A stretch of 26,565 nucleotides of DNA from JAAAOH01 sp041686235 (GTDB taxonomy: Bacteria > Spirochaetota > Spirochaetia > DSM-27196 > PWMO01), in assembly GCA_041686235.1 (NCBI GenBank), contig JAWLED010000030.1:1-26565 (forward strand). The letters are read 5' to 3'. This document shows, one piece after another, positions 15,629 to 24,184 of this stretch (position 1 is its first letter; every line of letters begins with the position of its first letter). The notes under the pieces were generated by a model. The model saw only the letters and a list, made by a program, of their open reading frames with translations, did not search any database and was not told the origin of the DNA. Position numbers and translations under genes: made by a program.

Positions 15629-18484
15629 TTCGTCGCTATCCTCGGGATAGAGAATGACTTCGATATAGCGGTCCATGTTGAGATACTGCCGTGCAGCCTC
15701 AGTGAGGCTGTCGGCGTTCATCTCGGATACCAGATCCGGGTACTCGTGAATACGGGTGGGGTCGAGCTCGTGAAAATAGAGCCCTTTCAGCGTGTCCAAC
15801 CAGTAGCTGTTGGTGCGGATGTCGTCCTCGAACTCGTCGCTCTGAGTGGAGCGTACGCGCTCTACGTAAGAGCTCTCGAAGCCTTCCTCGGTAATCTCCT
15901 CGATGACCGAGCGCACCCTGTCGGAGAGCTCGCGGGCACGATCCGGATCGGTGCCGAATGTGATATGGATCGTATAGCGCGGGTCGGGATAGCGGTCCGG
16001 CGTGGCTGATACACGGATGCCGTAGGTGCCGCCCTCTTCCTCACGAATGATTTCGCGGAGCTTTCGCTCGAGAGCTTCGGCCATCGAGTTGAGCCGATGG
16101 TTTTCTTCTCTCGACCACTCGTACGCACCGTGGAACACCAGCGATACGCGGCTTCGCTCCTCGATGCCCTTTTCGACCGTTTCGCTGACCACACCCTCGG
16201 GCCGCTCGATGCCCGGGTCATCCCAACGTTCTTCTCGGCCCTCTGAGGGGAGGCTTGCAAGGTAGCGCTCGACGAAGGGGCGAACGACCGACGGCTCGAC
16301 GCTTCCGACGATGAAAAAGGTGAAATCGCCGGCGTCTGAAAAGCGGTCGTTGTAGCTCTCGTAGGCTTGATCGAGGGTGATCTCGTCGAGTTTCTCCTCG
16401 GTCAGCGGCTTTCTTCGCTCGGCGTCTTGGAACAACAGCGAGCGGACACGGTCGAAAAACACCGTCTCGGGCTCCGAACGTCGGTTTTCGACGCGCTCAC
16501 GCACGCGTCGCATGAACGTACGAAATGCATCTTCGTCCTTGCGCGGATCGGTCATGTATAGGTGCGCAAGCTGAAACATCGTTTCGAGGTCTTGGCGTGA
16601 AGACGACCCCTCGATGCCTTCGGTGAGCTCGTTGATGTAGGGGTTCACCTCTACGCGTTTACCGGCGAGGATCTTTCTCAGGTCGGAGCGAGAAAACGCA
16701 CCGACGCCCGCGTTGCGAACCATATCGGCGGCCTGTGCCGCGGACCGATAGTCCTCGTCCGAGGCTATTGAGGTTCCGCCCGGACTGAACCCGCCGAACA
16801 GGATCTCGTCGTTCTTGAAGTCGGTCGGCTTCACGACGACACGCGCCCCGTTGGAAAGCACCCACTCGGTGACGCCGATATCCTCGATCGTGCGCTCCTC
16901 GGAGATCTCACCCGGCTCGGGGACATCCGACATGAGCGACTCCTCGGTAAGGGTATCCTCATACGGCTCGAGCTCGGCGCGTTCGGCCCCGGCGAGAACA
17001 TCGAGGATTTCCTCTTCGTCCGGTACCATATTCTCCTCGTCCTCCGGGGCGCTGACGGTAACAACGCGGTTTTCCTCTCCGAGGTATTCCTCGGCAATGG
17101 CCTCCACCTCTTCGAGGGAGATCTCCGGCAGCATTGCGGTGACGAGCTCGTATTCATAATCGATTCCCGGCGCCGCCTCTTGTTGGAGAAAGTGCCGGGC
17201 GTACTCTTGCGCGAAGCCCGAAGAGCGGCTCTTGTCTCGTTCCTCGTAGGCATTTCGGTATGAAGTTTCGAGTTGCCGTTTTGCGCGATCGAGCTCGGGT
17301 TCGCTAAAGCCGTGCTCGCGGGTTCGCCGCGCCTCCCGCATAACGGCATCGAGCCCCCGTGAAACCTCGCGGGTCTCGCTTATGGCGGTTAGGATACCGG
17401 CCTCGGCCCCGCGCACGATCCGCGTACGTCCAACTCCTGCCTGCAGAAACGGGGCATCGGGACTTTGGGCAATTTCGCTCAAGCGATTGTTGAGCATGAT
17501 GCTGTAGAGGCTTCGCAGCGTGCTTACGCGATAATCACCTACCGTGTTGAACGGTTCGGGGTCGTGTTTCACGTAAACGCTGACCCTCGTCTGGGTTGCT
17601 TCCGGATCCGTAGCCACCGAAACGCGCGTGGTGTCGTGGGAGGGAACGGAAAAGCGCGGTCGCCGTGGCGCATCGGGACGCCGCTCGAGCGGCGCAAAGT
17701 ATTCGGAGATCAGCTCCCGTATGCGCTCGGTCTCGAAGTCCCCGACGGCTATGACGCTCATGAGATCGGGTCGGTACCACGTCTCGTAATAGTCGATGAG
17801 AAGCTCGTGCTCGAAGTTTCGGATGACCTCCGGCTTACCGATGGGCAGACGGTCGCCATATCGCGATCCTTCGAATATGACCGGCAGGTGCTCGTTTCTC
17901 ATACGCGCCGCAGCGCCGCGTCCGACTCGCCACTCTTCGAGTATGACCCCGCGCTCGGAGTCGATCTCTTCGGGATCAAATGCGATCGCCGAGGCCCATT
18001 GTTCGAGTACATGGAAGCCCGATTCCATTTTCTCCGCATCGTCGGTGGGGACCTCGAGGATGTACGTTGTCTCGTCGAAACCGGTATAGGCGTTTACGTC
18101 CGGACCGAACTCCATCCCGAGGGTCTCCATGAAGGAGATGATTTCGTTCCCCTCGAAGTCTTCGGTTCCGTTGAACGCCATGTGCTCAGCGAAGTGGGCG
18201 AGGCCCCGCTGCTGCTCGGTCTCGAGGATAGAGCCTGCATCCACAACAAGCCGCAGTGCCGCTCGGTCCTGTGGCTCGGAGTTCTCTCGGATATAGTAGG
18301 TAAGGCCGTTTGCAAGGCGGCCGTACTCGATGTCTTCGTCGAGCGGAAGAAGCGTAGCCGGTGCGTCGAGGCCCTGCTCGGCTTCCTGCGTGCCGACGGC
18401 AAAGCCCGACATCGGAAGCGAGACCATACAGAGAACGGAAAGGACAAGAATTGCTGTGCGCGATTGGTATTTCGAATTGGTCAT
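15617..18484 (-). CDS. M16-family zinc metalloprotease (PqqL/pitrilysin-like), exported
   Basis: 955-aa secreted or periplasmic peptidase. The signal peptide is about 1-30 (hydrophobic AILVLSVLCMVSLPMSGFAV). The inverted zinc motif HFAEH (His97, Glu100, His101) is followed 76 residues later by the third ligand Glu177 in DSERGVILEEWR. The second M16 half (from about EWVLSNGARVVVKP) lacks HxxEH, as usual for the non-catalytic half. Length and N-terminal sequence resemble E. coli PqqL. The start at 18484 is chosen because the signal peptide follows directly; a longer frame to 18673 reads only through repeat DNA. The ribosome site is weak and the promoter -10 ends 10 bases before the ATG. It heads a two-gene unit with the acylase, so both enzymes act outside the cytoplasm. 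Confidence 0.92.
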   Translation of the reverse strand: MTNSKYQSRTAILVLSVLCMVSLPMSGFAVGTQEAEQGLDAPATLLPLDEDIEYGRLANGLTYYIRENSEPQDRAALRLVVDAGSILETEQQRGLAHFAEHMAFNGTEDFEGNEIISFMETLGMEFGPDVNAYTGFDETTYILEVPTDDAEKMESGFHVLEQWASAIAFDPEEIDSERGVILEEWRVGRGAAARMRNEHLPVIFEGSRYGDRLPIGKPEVIRNFEHELLIDYYETWYRPDLMSVIAVGDFETERIRELISEYFAPLERRPDAPRRPRFSVPSHDTTRVSVATDPEATQTRVSVYVKHDPEPFNTVGDYRVSTLRSLYSIMLNNRLSEIAQSPDAPFLQAGVGRTRIVRGAEAGILTAISETREVSRGLDAVMREARRTREHGFSEPELDRAKRQLETSYRNAYEERDKSRSSGFAQEYARHFLQQEAAPGIDYEYELVTAMLPEISLEEVEAIAEEYLGEENRVVTVSAPEDEENMVPDEEEILDVLAGAERAELEPYEDTLTEESLMSDVPEPGEISEERTIEDIGVTEWVLSNGARVVVKPTDFKNDEILFGGFSPGGTSIASDEDYRSAAQAADMVRNAGVGAFSRSDLRKILAGKRVEVNPYINELTEGIEGSSSRQDLETMFQLAHLYMTDPRKDEDAFRTFMRRVRERVENRRSEPETVFFDRVRSLLFQDAERRKPLTEEKLDEITLDQAYESYNDRFSDAGDFTFFIVGSVEPSVVRPFVERYLASLPSEGREERWDDPGIERPEGVVSETVEKGIEERSRVSLVFHGAYEWSREENHRLNSMAEALERKLREIIREEEGGTYGIRVSATPDRYPDPRYTIHITFGTDPDRARELSDRVRSVIEEITEEGFESSYVERVRSTQSDEFEDDIRTNSYWLDTLKGLYFHELDPTRIHEYPDLVSEMNADSLTEAARQYLNMDRYIEVILYPEDSDEAQQ

Positions 18485-18494
18485 GGTGCTCTCA

Positions 18495-18523
18495 ATAATA
18501 TGGACCGTGGCGCGGCTGGGCAA
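18495..18523 (-). promoter_or_regulatory. promoter of the M16 protease-acylase unit, near-leaderless
   Basis: On the minus strand: TTGCCC (18523-18518), 17 bases, TATTAT (18500-18495). The ATG is at 18484, so the leader would be only about four bases. Confidence 0.6.
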
Positions 18524-18543
18524 GCACCGGCCGGAAACCCACC

Positions 18544-18647
18544 GGTGCACCCGGCGCGCGTCGGGCGGGACCCGCGCGGGGGTGCAGCCGGCTGGGGGGC
18601 GGGCGGGGGTGCACCCGGCCGTGGGGCGGCCGTGGGGTCGGCGCCGC
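18544..18647. repeat. GC-rich repeat island between divergent genes
   Basis: GGTGCACCCGGC or its one-base variant GGTGCAGCCGGC occurs at 18544-18555, 18581-18592 and 18608-18619; the last two are 27 bases apart. GGCCGTGGGG is also repeated near 18617-18637. Read in frame it yields a meaningless Pro/Ala/Cys repeat, so it is not coding. It separates the protease promoter from the SAHH-like promoter. Confidence 0.7.
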
Positions 18648-18678
18648 TTGACGTTTTCGCGGAGCTCGGGCATAGAGT
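18648..18678 (+). promoter_or_regulatory. possible promoter of the SAHH-like gene, leaderless
   Basis: TTGACG (18648-18653), then TAGAGT (18673-18678) after a long 19-base spacer. The GTG start (18686) is seven bases after the -10, where transcription itself would begin. Confidence 0.4.
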
Positions 18679-18685
18679 AGGGTCA

Positions 18686-19798
18686 GTGATAGAAGGAGCC
18701 GACGACGCACAACAGGCCGAGTGGATCCGACGGCAGATGCCGCGGCTCGGGGCCGCACTCATCCGCCTTCCGAGTCTCGAGGGACGCCGCATTGCCTTCA
18801 GCATGCACTTGGATCCCAAAATGATCCCCTTCGTGGAAGGGGTGATGTCGCGGGGCGCGGAGGTTTTCCTCACAACGTGCAACCCCGATACGGTGCGTGA
18901 AGCGGTTGTGGCCCATCTGAAACGCCGGGGAGCGCAGGTGCGAGCCGAAGCGGGTATGTCCCAGGCCGAATATGCGGCCTCCGCGCAGGCGGCGCTGGAG
19001 TGGGGACCGGATCATCTCTGTGAGATGGGCGGCGACCTGTCGGCGGCATTTCAGCGAGGACCGTACCGCCCCGACGTCCGCGCGGGCCTCGAGGCCACCG
19101 GATCCGGGGTGAGCCGGATCGAGGCGATCGAGCCGCCTTATCCGGTGTTCAACTGGGACGATTTGCCGGTGAAGGAAGGGCTCCACAACCGGTATATGGT
19201 CGGGCTCAGTGCGTGGCACACGTTCTTCCGGCGGACCGGTCTTACCCTCCACGAGAAACGCGTCCTGGTGGTCGGCTATGGTGATGTCGGCGCAGGGGTG
19301 GCACAGAGCGCGCGCGCGTATGGTGCCCATGTGATGGTGGCGGAGCGCGACGGTGCTCGGCGGCTTTTGGCCGGCTACGCGGGCTGGGAGCTCGTCGACC
19401 TCGACGGCGACATCGGGCGGGCCGACGTTGTCGTTACCGCAACGGGAGCGCCCGACGTGATCTCCGCGCCCAGGCTCGAACGGATGAAAGACGGAGCCTT
19501 TGTGTTTAACGTGGGTCACAGATCGGAGGAGATCGACGTCGCGTATCTTCGACGCCATCCTACCACCGAAATAATCCCCTTCGTTGAAGAGATCGCTCTC
19601 GCGGGAAAACGCGTCTATCTTCTTGCCGCCGGCTCGATGTTTAATCTTGTCGCGGGTCCCGGCGACAGTCTCAATGCCTTCGACGTAACCCTTGCCGTGT
19701 TCGCGGAGGCGATCGGGTTCCTCGTAACCGAAGGCGTACACTATCCTGCGGGATTGCATGTTCTGCCCGAGTTCGTGTGGCGGGCGGCGGTTTCCTGA
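18686..19798 (+). CDS. S-adenosylhomocysteine-hydrolase-like NAD-binding protein with altered active site
   Basis: 370-aa cytoplasmic protein aligned along its length with S-adenosylhomocysteine hydrolase (SAHH), but shorter than the usual 420-470. Kept: His41 (human His55), GGDL (115-118), Lys163 (Lys186), Asn168 (Asn191), the NAD loop GYGDVG (197-202), NVGH (275-278) and a C-terminal GVHYPAGLHVLPE block. By eye, human Asp131 becomes Met114, Glu156 Ala137, Asp190 His167 and Cys195 Val172, and the terminal Lys/Tyr tail that completes the neighbour's NAD site is absent. Normal AdoHcy cleavage is therefore doubtful; it may act on another substrate or bind NAD only. The GTG start is chosen because AEWIRRQMPRL right after it matches the family N-terminus. 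It stands alone, without methionine-cycle genes nearby. Confidence 0.85.
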   Translation: MIEGADDAQQAEWIRRQMPRLGAALIRLPSLEGRRIAFSMHLDPKMIPFVEGVMSRGAEVFLTTCNPDTVREAVVAHLKRRGAQVRAEAGMSQAEYAASAQAALEWGPDHLCEMGGDLSAAFQRGPYRPDVRAGLEATGSGVSRIEAIEPPYPVFNWDDLPVKEGLHNRYMVGLSAWHTFFRRTGLTLHEKRVLVVGYGDVGAGVAQSARAYGAHVMVAERDGARRLLAGYAGWELVDLDGDIGRADVVVTATGAPDVISAPRLERMKDGAFVFNVGHRSEEIDVAYLRRHPTTEIIPFVEEIALAGKRVYLLAAGSMFNLVAGPGDSLNAFDVTLAVFAEAIGFLVTEGVHYPAGLHVLPEFVWRAAVS

Positions 19799-19876
19799 GC
19801 TGCTCGGTTTGTCGTCGCCGTCCGGCCCCCTTTTCTTGTAGGCACAAATTTTTTTACGCAACTTTCCCCATATTTG

Positions 19877-19905
19877 TTGACCGGGTCCAAGGCGCGGGAT
19901 ACCTT
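19877..19905 (+). promoter_or_regulatory. candidate promoter of the ABC importer operon
   Basis: TTGACC (19877-19882), 17 bases, TACCTT (19900-19905), about 68 bases before the solute-binding-protein start. The -35 is good and the -10 moderate. I saw no riboswitch-like structure in the short leader. Confidence 0.45.
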
Positions 19906-19961
19906 ACGGTTGCAGTCGAGTTTTTATGTAGGGGGGACTGTGGATGATGAGGACTGTGGAT

Positions 19962-19969
19962 AAGGAGGT
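19962..19969 (+). promoter_or_regulatory. ribosome binding site that sets the binding-protein start
   Basis: AAGGAGGT, four bases before GTG 19974. It lies downstream of two in-frame ATGs (19944, 19947), which would bury it in coding sequence and lengthen the signal peptide oddly. Confidence 0.75.
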
Positions 19970-19973
19970 CGAC

Positions 19974-21248
19974 GTGCGCGGTGCTGCTTTGCTTTGTGCG
20001 GTGGTTCTTGCTACCGCAGCCGGCGTCTTTGCCGGAGGCCGAACAGAGGGGGAGAGCAACTCGACGAAAGACCGCGCGGGACCGGCGCCGTTTGCCGAGC
20101 GTGTGCGCGAGATGAGCTGGGACGAGGTCGTCGCCGAGGCGGCCGGGCAGGAGGTCTTCTTTTATATGTGGGGAGGCTCCGAGTCGATCAACGAGTTCGT
20201 ACAGGGCTACGTCGGCGAGCGGCTGGAACAGCGCTACGAGATACGCCTCAACATGGTCCCGGTCTCCGATGCCGGGGAGATCGTCAACAAAGTTCTCGGA
20301 GAGCGGCAGGCCGGGCGCAGCCAAGACGGGTCGGTGGATATCATGTGGATAAACGGTGAAAACTTTCGAACCATGCGGGAGGCCGACCTCCTGTTCGGGC
20401 CCTATGCCGCGAAGCTCCCGAACCTCGAGCTCGTGGATATCAGCGAACCGGTGATACGCTTCGATTTCGGATATCCGGTGGAGGGCTACGAGTCCCCATA
20501 CGGCGGGGCACAGTTTGTCATGGTTTACGATCGTGATCGGTTCGACAGCCCGCCGGAGACCATCGATGAGCTCCTTGCGTGGGCCCGCGACAATCCCGGC
20601 CGATTTACCTATCCCGCCCCGCCGGACTTCAACGGCTCGGCGTTCGTGCGCCATGTGTTTTATCACGTTGCCGGGGGCTCCGAGGAGTTTCAGCGGCCGT
20701 TCGATCAGGAGCTCTTTGACGAGGTTGCCCCGCCAACTTGGGACCTCTTGAACGAGCTCGAGCCCCATCTGTGGAGAAGCGGCGAAACCTACCCGGAAAC
20801 CCGAACCCGGCTGCAACGACTGTTTGTCGACGGACAGGTAGACTTCGATATGGACTATAATCCGCGCTACGCTGCCAACCTCATACAAGACGGGAGGTAT
20901 CCCCAAAGCGCGCGGACCTTCGTGTTCGAGGAGGGTACCATCGCGAACACGCACTATCTGGCAATTCCGTTCAACGCCTCGGCCAAAGCGGCGGCGATGG
21001 TGGTAGCCAACTTCATGCTCGAGCCCGAGACGCAGCTCGAAAAAACAAAAACCGAGGTGTGGGGGGATCCCACGGTGCTCAGTATGGAGAAGTTACCGGA
21101 GGGCGAGCGCCGGCGGTTCGAAGAGTTGCCGCGCTCCGAGGCCGTGTTGGAGCCGCAGGTGCTTCAGGAGCATCGGCTTCCCGAGCCGCGGGCGGATTGG
21201 ATCGAGGCTATCGAAGAGGGCTGGCGCGAAAACGTGCTGCAGCAGTAG
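19974..21248 (+). CDS. ynjB: ABC transporter solute-binding protein, YnjB family
   Basis: 424-aa periplasmic binding protein delivering an unknown solute to the permeases encoded next. The signal peptide is MRGAALLCAVVLATAAGVFA (1-20). YnjB-family blocks are clear: FFYMWGGSESINEF, DIMWINGENFRTM, EGYESPYGGAQFVMVYD, NPGRFTYPAPPDF, EEGTIANTHYLAIPFNA and VWGDPTVL. It starts at GTG 19974 because of the consensus ribosome site. The four genes are in order binding protein, permease, permease, ATPase, only three bases separating the first two. The substrate of YnjBCD systems is not established, and nothing here (no riboswitch, no pathway gene) reveals it. Confidence 0.92.
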   Translation: MRGAALLCAVVLATAAGVFAGGRTEGESNSTKDRAGPAPFAERVREMSWDEVVAEAAGQEVFFYMWGGSESINEFVQGYVGERLEQRYEIRLNMVPVSDAGEIVNKVLGERQAGRSQDGSVDIMWINGENFRTMREADLLFGPYAAKLPNLELVDISEPVIRFDFGYPVEGYESPYGGAQFVMVYDRDRFDSPPETIDELLAWARDNPGRFTYPAPPDFNGSAFVRHVFYHVAGGSEEFQRPFDQELFDEVAPPTWDLLNELEPHLWRSGETYPETRTRLQRLFVDGQVDFDMDYNPRYAANLIQDGRYPQSARTFVFEEGTIANTHYLAIPFNASAKAAAMVVANFMLEPETQLEKTKTEVWGDPTVLSMEKLPEGERRRFEELPRSEAVLEPQVLQEHRLPEPRADWIEAIEEGWRENVLQQ

Positions 21249-21251
21249 CCT

Positions 21252-22130
21252 ATGACGAGGCGCGCAAAAGGATCGCTTCGGACGGTGTTGATGCTCGGGC
21301 CCGCGGTCGTGGTGCCGGCGGCACTGTTTGTCGGCGGGTTGGTACTGGGGTTGGCGCAGAGCTTCAACTATTTTCCGGTCGTCGGGATGAACGATTTCAG
21401 CCTCGACGCGTACGGCGAAGTAATCTCGCGAGCGGGGTTCCTGCGCTCGCTCGCCCTCACGGTGCTGGTCTCAGGCGTTACCACCGGCGTGACGCTCGTC
21501 CTCGGGTTTCTAACGGCGCTGACCCTGCGGCGGCGCCTTTTTGCGAGACGGGCGCTTCTGTTCGTGTATCAACTCCCCCTCACCATGCCCTATCTGGTGG
21601 TCGCGGTGGGTATGATGATGCTGGTCGACCAGAGCGGACTTCTCGCGCGGGTGCTCTATCACCTCGGGATCATTACCGAGCCGGCTCAGTTTCCCGCGCT
21701 CGTGCACGATGACCGGGGCGTGGCCATCATCCTTGTCTACGTGTGGAAGCAAGTGCCCTTCATCGGGCTCATTGCCCTCGCGGTGCTGCAATCGATAGGT
21801 GCCGATTACGAACAGCTTGCGCGCTCTCTCGGCGCGACTCGCTTTCAGACCCTTCGCCACATTCTCCTGCCCCTCGTTGCCCCGGCGCTCGTGCCCGCCT
21901 CCATAATCATTTTTGCCTTTACCTTCGGCTCCTTCGAAGTGCCGTTGCTTCTCGGAAAGAGCTTTCCCTCTATGCTCTCGGTGTTTGCCTACCGTCTCTA
22001 CACCGACGCGGACCTCGCGGTTCGCCCGCAGGCAATGGCCGCCGGTATGTTCATTGCGCTCTGCGTGCTGAGCCTCGTATACGTGTATCGTCGCGCCGCG
22101 CGGCACGCACTCGGAGCGGCGAGATCATGA
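21252..22130 (+). CDS. ABC transporter permease, first subunit (N-terminal half of YnjC)
   Basis: 292-aa inner-membrane protein with six predicted helices (about 12-37, 65-90, 101-121, 157-181, 209-239, 258-280). The cytoplasmic EAA loop is seen in EQLARSLGATRFQTLRHILLP, which docks the ATPase. The ATG is three bases after the binding-protein stop and has no own Shine-Dalgarno, suggesting coupled translation. In E. coli YnjC is one protein with two permease halves; here the halves are separate genes. It overlaps the next gene by ATGA. Confidence 0.9.
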   Translation: MTRRAKGSLRTVLMLGPAVVVPAALFVGGLVLGLAQSFNYFPVVGMNDFSLDAYGEVISRAGFLRSLALTVLVSGVTTGVTLVLGFLTALTLRRRLFARRALLFVYQLPLTMPYLVVAVGMMMLVDQSGLLARVLYHLGIITEPAQFPALVHDDRGVAIILVYVWKQVPFIGLIALAVLQSIGADYEQLARSLGATRFQTLRHILLPLVAPALVPASIIIFAFTFGSFEVPLLLGKSFPSMLSVFAYRLYTDADLAVRPQAMAAGMFIALCVLSLVYVYRRAARHALGAARS

Positions 22131-22936
22131 CGGGTGAGCGGATGCTTCACCGCGCGGTGGTGGCCGGTATCCTCGTGGCGGTTGTTCTCCCGTTTCTGCC
22201 GATCGGGTTGTGGTCGGTCGGCCACCGGTGGTTTTTCCCGCAGCTCTTCCCGGCCGAGTTGAGCGTGCGCGGGTGGTCGTATCTCGTCTCGCCGCAGTCG
22301 CGTGTGCTCCCGGCGCTCTTGAATAGCGTGGTCATTGCGGCTGTAGTCACACTGATAAACGTGGTGCTGGGCGTGCCCGCCGGCCGTGTGCTCGGAACCG
22401 CTCGTTTCGGTATGCGGGGCGGAATCGAGTTGCTCATTCTCGCCCCGCTTATCGTGCCGGGTATCGCCGTCATCATGGGAATACAGGTAGTGTTCATCCG
22501 CATCGGGCTTGCCGACACGCGCGCGGGGGTGATTCTTGCTCACCTTCTGCCGACCCTGCCGTACATGATCCTGGTGATGAAAGGGGTATTTGCAAATTAC
22601 GACCACAACTACGAACAACAGGCGCGAAGCCTCGGTGCACGGCCGGGCCAGGTGTTCGCCTATGTTACGCTTCCGAGCGTGTTCCCCGGTGTCGTCGTGG
22701 GGGCGTTGTTTGTCTTTCTCGTCTCGTGGAGTCAGTACGTGCTGACGCTCATGGTGGGAGGAGGGCGCGTGACGACCCTGCCGGTGTTGCTCTTCTCCTT
22801 CGCCGGCTCGGGAGATCACGCGCTTACCGCGGTGCTTTCACTCGTGTTCGTGCTGCCGGCGGTAGCGGTGCTTGCAGCTTCTGCACGGTATCTTACCGGG
22901 CGCTCGGCGGCGTTGAGCGGATTGGGGGGACGATGA
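22127..22936 (+). CDS. ABC transporter permease, second subunit (C-terminal half of YnjC)
   Basis: 269-aa inner-membrane permease of the binding-protein-dependent type with about six helices. The EAA loop is EQQARSLGARPGQVFAYVTLP. The start at 22127 shares ATGA with the stop of the first permease; a second Met at codon 6 (22142) is possible. It overlaps the ATPase gene by ATGA. With the preceding permease it would form the heterodimeric channel. Confidence 0.9.
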   Translation: MTGERMLHRAVVAGILVAVVLPFLPIGLWSVGHRWFFPQLFPAELSVRGWSYLVSPQSRVLPALLNSVVIAAVVTLINVVLGVPAGRVLGTARFGMRGGIELLILAPLIVPGIAVIMGIQVVFIRIGLADTRAGVILAHLLPTLPYMILVMKGVFANYDHNYEQQARSLGARPGQVFAYVTLPSVFPGVVVGALFVFLVSWSQYVLTLMVGGGRVTTLPVLLFSFAGSGDHALTAVLSLVFVLPAVAVLAASARYLTGRSAALSGLGGR

Positions 22937-24078
22937 CGGAGGTACGGGTCGAAGGGCTGACTCGGCGTTTTCCACGCACCGATGCACCGGCGGTAGACGA
23001 TATCTCGGTCACCGCGAAGGCCGGTGAGCTTTTGTGCCTTCTCGGGCCCTCGGGCTGCGGGAAAACGACCACGCTCAAGATAATCGCCGGGCTCGAGGCC
23101 CCCGATGCGGGCCACGTACGGTTCGGCGGTCGAGACGTGACGGCGGTAAAGCCCGAGCTTCGCGATGCAGTGCTCGTGTTTCAGAACGCGCTCTTGTTTC
23201 CCTTTATGACCGTGGAAGAGAACGTCGGCTTCGGACTCAAGATGCGCCGGCACCCGCCGGGGGAGATCCGCCGGCGCGTTCGCGACATGCTCGAGGCCGT
23301 GCACCTCACGGGGTTGGGAGAGAGAAAGCCCGAAGAGCTCTCGGGAGGGCAGAAGCAGCGAGTTGCCCTGGCGCGGGCGTTAGTGCTCGAGCCGTCGGTG
23401 CTCCTTCTCGACGAGCCGTTCTCGAACCTCGATGCACATTTGCGCGACGAGATGCGGGAGCTCGTGCTGTCGCTAAAAGACCGGATGAACCTCACCGTGA
23501 TATTCGTCACCCACGATCAGGAGGAAGCAGTATTGCTTGGCGATCGGATTGCGCTCATGTTCGACGGGCGTATCGAACAGGTTGGAACGGCCGACGAGTT
23601 CTTCCGGCGCCCGGCCACCACGCGTATTGCGGCGTTCTTCGGCAATCGCAACGTGTTGCGGGGAACGAAACGGGGAGGGCGGGTGTGCACCGCCGTCGGC
23701 GAGCTCGAGGTCGCCTGTTCGGATCGCGTGGCCGACGGCCCCGTGCATCTGCTCGTGCGCCCCGAGTACGTCGTCACTCGCAGCTCCGTGCATTCGGTAA
23801 ATCGCGTGCCCGTAGAGATACGCCGTACGACCAACATGGGCACCCACCTCCGCTACCGCGTGCTGCTCGACACAACGGAGTGGGATGTCCATACCGGCAC
23901 GGAAGAGGAGCTCGCCGGCACGGCCTCCGGCGCTGCACCCCCCGGCGCCGTCACGCCCTCCGGCGGGGTGGCCGACCCTGAGACCCCCTTGCCCGGGCAC
24001 GCAGTAAGCGGAAGCCGGATGACGGTGCAGCTGCCTCCCGAGCGCATCTGGCTGGTGCCGGCCGAAGACACGGATTGA
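22933..24078 (+). CDS. ABC transporter ATP-binding protein with TOBE domain
   Basis: 381-aa ATPase that powers the importer. Walker A GPSGCGKT (38-45), Q-loop Gln84, signature LSGGQ (136-140), Walker B LLLDEP (Asp160, Glu161), and H-loop His194 in VTHDQEEA. The C-terminal part (about 225-378) is a TOBE/OB domain of the PotA/UgpC type, so it is much longer than E. coli YnjD. Inside it, residues about 326-357 are a Gly/Ala/Pro-rich insert (ASGAAPPGAVTPSGG) encoded by GC-rich low-complexity DNA. The start overlaps the upstream permease stop. Confidence 0.93.
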   Translation: MTEVRVEGLTRRFPRTDAPAVDDISVTAKAGELLCLLGPSGCGKTTTLKIIAGLEAPDAGHVRFGGRDVTAVKPELRDAVLVFQNALLFPFMTVEENVGFGLKMRRHPPGEIRRRVRDMLEAVHLTGLGERKPEELSGGQKQRVALARALVLEPSVLLLDEPFSNLDAHLRDEMRELVLSLKDRMNLTVIFVTHDQEEAVLLGDRIALMFDGRIEQVGTADEFFRRPATTRIAAFFGNRNVLRGTKRGGRVCTAVGELEVACSDRVADGPVHLLVRPEYVVTRSSVHSVNRVPVEIRRTTNMGTHLRYRVLLDTTEWDVHTGTEEELAGTASGAAPPGAVTPSGGVADPETPLPGHAVSGSRMTVQLPPERIWLVPAEDTD

Positions 24079-24116
24079 GGAGAATCACCACGATCGGCGG
24101 GCGACGCCTCGGGCCG

Positions 24117-24184
24117 GCGCGGCCGCTCCGGTGCCCGCACCACGGTGCCCGCGCGGCCGCTCCGGTGCCCGCACCACGGTGCCC
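24117..24184. repeat. perfect 34-bp tandem duplication after the ABC operon
   Basis: Two identical 34-bp units (24117-24150 and 24151-24184) plus the first six bases of a third (24185-24190) lie between the stops of the convergent ABC ATPase and bpt genes. Each unit contains the near-palindromes GGTGCCCGCACC and GCACCACGGTGC, so the RNA could fold on either strand and may act as a terminator. The unit is not a multiple of three. Confidence 0.9.

Noticed and set aside
18485..18673. Longer start for the M16 protease (63 extra residues)
   Set aside because: It would bury a normal signal peptide and reads through a repeat island and the gene's own promoter.
17465..18685. Plus-strand open frame that continues into the SAHH-like gene, suggesting a 777-aa fusion
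   Set aside because: This part is antisense to the M16 protease N-terminus and then reads through the GC-rich repeat. Homology begins only at the GTG at 18686.
18686..19798. Calling this gene a standard adenosylhomocysteinase (ahcY)
   Set aside because: Several catalytic residues and the C-terminal NAD-contacting tail are missing, so the activity cannot be assumed.
19799..19973. Riboswitch upstream of the ABC importer (for example for thiamine)
   Set aside because: The likely leader is about 65 bases and shows no conserved riboswitch core by eye.
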